A stretch of 64,000 bases of DNA, from assembly GCF_000829825.1 (NCBI RefSeq), contig NZ_JXSL01000025.1, positions 186,001-250,000 on the forward strand. The letters run 5' to 3'. Below, in pieces: positions 61,403 through 64,000 of this stretch; the stretch's first letter is position 1, and each line of letters starts with the position of its first letter. The translations under genes were made by a program, and so were the position numbers. Origin of the DNA: Paramagnetospirillum magnetotacticum MS-1 (GTDB lineage: Bacteria; Pseudomonadota; Alphaproteobacteria; Rhodospirillales; Magnetospirillaceae). The notes below the pieces were generated by a model. It saw only the letters and a program-made list of their open reading frames with translations. It did not search any database and was not told the origin of the DNA.

Positions 61403-64000
61403 ATGGGTTGGATTGTACGGTTCATTGCGGGCAAACCGCGCGCAATAATCTTCGTCTCCGCTATTTCCATGGCCGTTGTTGCCGTTGCTGCTGCCTATGT
61501 CTGGCGGGAAATCAAGGAAGGCGACCGTCACTCCCTGTTGCAGTCGGAGGCCCATCGTCACGGCATCGGGATCATGTCCCAGACGCTCAATGGCAATCTC
61601 ATGGGGTCCGTTGCGGTTACCGGGCTTCTCGACGAGGAGGTCAAGCAGGAGGCCCTTGGACGGGGAACGCCCAACGGTCCCAGGTTGCAGGGGATGCTGG
61701 AGGGGATCGCCAAGGCCTATGACGCGCACGGCGCCTTTGTGGTCGGCCGTGACGGTGTCGTCCGCTCGTCCTGGGACAGTAGCGGCAAACCCTCCACCGG
61801 TCTGGACGTCACCTTCCGCCCCTATTACCGCATGGCCATGCAGCGAAAGGAAAATGTCTACGCCGCCGTCAGCCTGGCGCGGGGGGACCGGTCCCTTTAC
61901 TTCACCGCTCCCATTCTGTCCGACAAGACCCGAGGCGGAACGGCCATCGGCGGCGTCGTGGCGCGGACCGACCTGTCGAAGATCGATGCCTTGCTGCGTG
62001 ACAAGTCCGATATCAGCCTGTTGCTGTCGCCCCAGGGCGTGGTCTTTGCCGCCAGCCGCAGCGATTGGATCGGATACCTGTCCGAAACGCCGTCGCCGCA
62101 GCAACTGGCCTCCATCCGCGAACTCAAGCAATTCGGCAATATGTTCGAAAACAAGGAGCCTTCGGTTCTGCCCTTTTCCGTCCGCGAGGACCGGGTCTTG
62201 CAGGATGGGTGGCGCTATGCGGTGGCCAGCGCCCAGGTCCAGTGGAACGACCCTTTCGGCGATTGGACGCTGGTGCTGATGGAGGATCTCTCCCGGACGG
62301 TGCCCCGCGGCGATATTGCCGCAAGAGGCGGTGCCGCGGGCCTGATCGTGGGCGTTTTGATTCTGGCCTTGCTGAACATGCTGCGCAGCCGTCACGAGCA
62401 GGAGATCTCCGCCCGGCAGGTCGCCGCCTTCGCGGCAGCGCAGCAGGTAACCGCCGAGCGCAAAGCCCAACTGGCTGCGACGGCGCTGCGTTTTCAGCAA
62501 GCCAAGACCGTGTCCGAACTGGCCGATGCTTTTTTGCGCGAGGCCCATCGGCTGATCGGGGTCCTCCAGGGCGTGGTTTACATCAAGGCCGATGGCGGCG
62601 AGGAAATATTCCGCCTGGTGGCGCGCTATGCCGCCAGCGACGCCGTCAGGTCAGAGATCGCGCTGGGCGAGGGACTGCTGGGCCAATGCGCCGAGGAGCG
62701 CCGCACGCGGCTCATCTCAACGCCGTCCGATGGAATCTGGTCCATCGAATCGGGGCTGGGCAATGCCCATCCTTCCGCCGTGGTCATGGTCCCGGCCATG
62801 CTCAACGACGTCCTGCATGGCGTGGTCGAGGTGGCCCTGCTCCATCATCCCGACGAGGCCACGATCCGGCAATTGGAGGAGATGGTCAACATCCTGGCCC
62901 TCAATCTGGAACTGGTGCGCAGGCACGAAAGCACCGAGGCACAACTGGAGGCGGCCTCCCTGGCCGAACGGGTCAAGGACGAGCAACTGGCCTTCCAGCA
63001 GGTGCTGGTCGACGCCATTCCCTATCCGGTGTTCTACCTGGATGCCGAGACCCGCTTTCTGGGAGCGAACCGGGCCTATGAGGAGGCTTTCGGAGTCCGC
63101 AAGCCGCAACTGATCGGCCACAGGATGATCGAGCTGGATATCTGGCCCGAAGCCGACCGGGCCGCCTTCCAGTCGGAGAACGAGGCCGTCATCGCCGCCA
63201 TGGGCCGCAGCCAGAGGGAGGTGCGCATTCCTCATTCCGATGGCACGACCCGTGACGCCTTGTATTTCCTGTCTGGCTTTTGCGATGCCGGTGAGGCGCC
63301 GGGGGGGCTGGTGGGAGCCTTCATCGATATCAGCGCCATGAAGAATGCAGAGAGGGAATTGGCCCGGCTCGCCGATGCCGACCGGTTCGCGCATCTGGCC
63401 AGGGGGCGCGAGAACCGCATTCTCGAACTGAAGCGCGAGGTCAACGCCCTGGCCAAGGATGCCGGACGGCCCGAACCCTACGGGACGGAAATGGTCGAGC
63501 CGGTGGGTGATCATGAATGGGCGCCGCACCCCGATTACGAGGGAGGAAACGGCGCCGCCGCCCGGCCCTTGAAACTGGACGAGATGATCGATCTGGGCGA
63601 ATTCCAGTCTCTGTTTTCCAGTTTCTGCGAGGTGGCCGGGGTTCCGGCGGCGATTATCGATCTGCAGGGCAATGTGCTGTCGGCATCGCGCTGGCAGCCG
63701 GCATGTACCGATTTCCACCGGGTCAATTCCGACTCATGCGCCCGCTGTATCGAAAGCGACACCGAACTGGCTCTCAAGCTGCAAGATGGTGAGGACTTCA
63801 CCATGTACCGGTGCAAGAACGGCATGACCGATTGCGCCTCGCCCATCATTGTCGAAGGGCGGCATTTGGCCAATGTCTTCATCGGACAATTCCATGTTGG
63901 CGCTCCCGACCAGGCCTTCTTCCGCAACCAGGCCAGGCAGTTTGGATACGACGAGGCCGAATATATGAAGGCGGTGCTGTCGGCCCCGGTCATGGACGAA
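61403..64000 (+). CDS. Large membrane sensor with dCache, GAF, PAS and PocR domains (partial)
   Basis: The frame is open from ATG 61403 (GGGGAG upstream) to the window edge, 866 codons with no stop, so the C-terminal output is outside. TM1 is at about 13-32, a periplasmic dCache domain at about 35-300 (FRPYYRMAMQRKENVYAAVS, FTAPILSDKTRGGTAIGGVV), TM2 at about 309-330, a GAF domain at about 370-505, PAS at about 530-650 (PYPVFYLDAETRFLGANRAYEEAFGVRKPQLIGH) and a PocR-type sensor from about 726 (MIDLGEFQSLFSSFCEVAGVPAAIID, CTDFHRVNSDSCARCIESD, MYRCKNGMTDCASPIIVEGRHLANVFIGQFH). PocR binds small ligands in related regulators. A kinase or GGDEF C-terminus is expected. Confidence 0.85.
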   Translation, partial: MGWIVRFIAGKPRAIIFVSAISMAVVAVAAAYVWREIKEGDRHSLLQSEAHRHGIGIMSQTLNGNLMGSVAVTGLLDEEVKQEALGRGTPNGPRLQGMLEGIAKAYDAHGAFVVGRDGVVRSSWDSSGKPSTGLDVTFRPYYRMAMQRKENVYAAVSLARGDRSLYFTAPILSDKTRGGTAIGGVVARTDLSKIDALLRDKSDISLLLSPQGVVFAASRSDWIGYLSETPSPQQLASIRELKQFGNMFENKEPSVLPFSVREDRVLQDGWRYAVASAQVQWNDPFGDWTLVLMEDLSRTVPRGDIAARGGAAGLIVGVLILALLNMLRSRHEQEISARQVAAFAAAQQVTAERKAQLAATALRFQQAKTVSELADAFLREAHRLIGVLQGVVYIKADGGEEIFRLVARYAASDAVRSEIALGEGLLGQCAEERRTRLISTPSDGIWSIESGLGNAHPSAVVMVPAMLNDVLHGVVEVALLHHPDEATIRQLEEMVNILALNLELVRRHESTEAQLEAASLAERVKDEQLAFQQVLVDAIPYPVFYLDAETRFLGANRAYEEAFGVRKPQLIGHRMIELDIWPEADRAAFQSENEAVIAAMGRSQREVRIPHSDGTTRDALYFLSGFCDAGEAPGGLVGAFIDISAMKNAERELARLADADRFAHLARGRENRILELKREVNALAKDAGRPEPYGTEMVEPVGDHEWAPHPDYEGGNGAAARPLKLDEMIDLGEFQSLFSSFCEVAGVPAAIIDLQGNVLSASRWQPACTDFHRVNSDSCARCIESDTELALKLQDGEDFTMYRCKNGMTDCASPIIVEGRHLANVFIGQFHVGAPDQAFFRNQARQFGYDEAEYMKAVLSAPVMDE

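Noticed and set aside
61388-63718. Minus- and plus-strand frames of up to 386 codons in this region
   Set aside because: The open plus frame from 61403 carries dCache, GAF, PAS and PocR patterns; the others are its shadows.

Overview
The window is high-GC DNA (visibly G/C-ending codons throughout) from an alphaproteobacterium. The gene set points to the Rhodospirillaceae, most like Magnetospirillum or a close relative: a DivK-type response regulator, many Cache/PAS histidine kinases and GGDEF proteins, SoeABC-type sulfite oxidation, a nitric-oxide-type regulatory cluster and a Rop-like nif-associated metalloprotein. This placement is inference from gene content and protein character; no database was consulted. 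I see no rRNA, tRNA, CRISPR array, intact insertion sequence or prophage.

Layout. 1-3.5 kb: start of a cobalamin-binding protein carrying the light-sensor motif Wx9EH, small proteins, and a glutamate racemase paralogue whose first catalytic Cys is Asp. 2-6 kb: operon of two tandem Crp/Fnr regulators, a double-DUF2249 protein, a polytopic NnrS/oxidase-like membrane protein and a hemerythrin, which reads as a nitric oxide or redox response unit. 6-10.8 kb: purU with a duplicated 3' end, FecR protein, DUF423 protein, divK, rpmG and a GGDEF protein, with dispersed palindromic repeats and a MITE-like insert at about 9.2 kb. 10.9-13.7 kb: sulfate ABC importer sbp-cysT-cysW without cysA. 13.7-23.8 kb: histidine kinases, a diguanylate cyclase, an XRE regulator, ndk, a YheS-type ABC-F protein and rplM-rpsI. 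24-31.7 kb: a TauE/SafE exporter, then a TonB system (two ExbD, ExbB, TonB, a beta-propeller protein with a CxCC motif, TonB-dependent receptor, DUF2946), probably for metal uptake. 32.3-36.9 kb: soeCBA. 37-42 kb: a haem-c chemoreceptor next to a three-gene partner-switching module (SpoIIE phosphatase, RsbW-like kinase, STAS antagonist). 42-52.7 kb: kinase, SulP-STAS-cNMP transporter, alaS, small secreted proteins, a glycosyltransferase and a canonical murI.

The most unusual unit lies at 52.9-60.7 kb. It is a tightly packed six-gene operon encoding a sensor with no output domain, a Cache-HAMP sensor fused to a 12-helix MFS transporter, a periplasmic ABC-type binding protein, a formyltransferase, a Cache-HAMP-SpoIIE-HATPase fusion (phosphatase and anti-sigma-type kinase in one chain), and a STAS antagonist. 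Start/stop overlaps show these genes are made together. I infer a transport-coupled signalling device whose output is a second, independent partner switch. The window ends inside a large membrane sensor with dCache, GAF, PAS and PocR domains.
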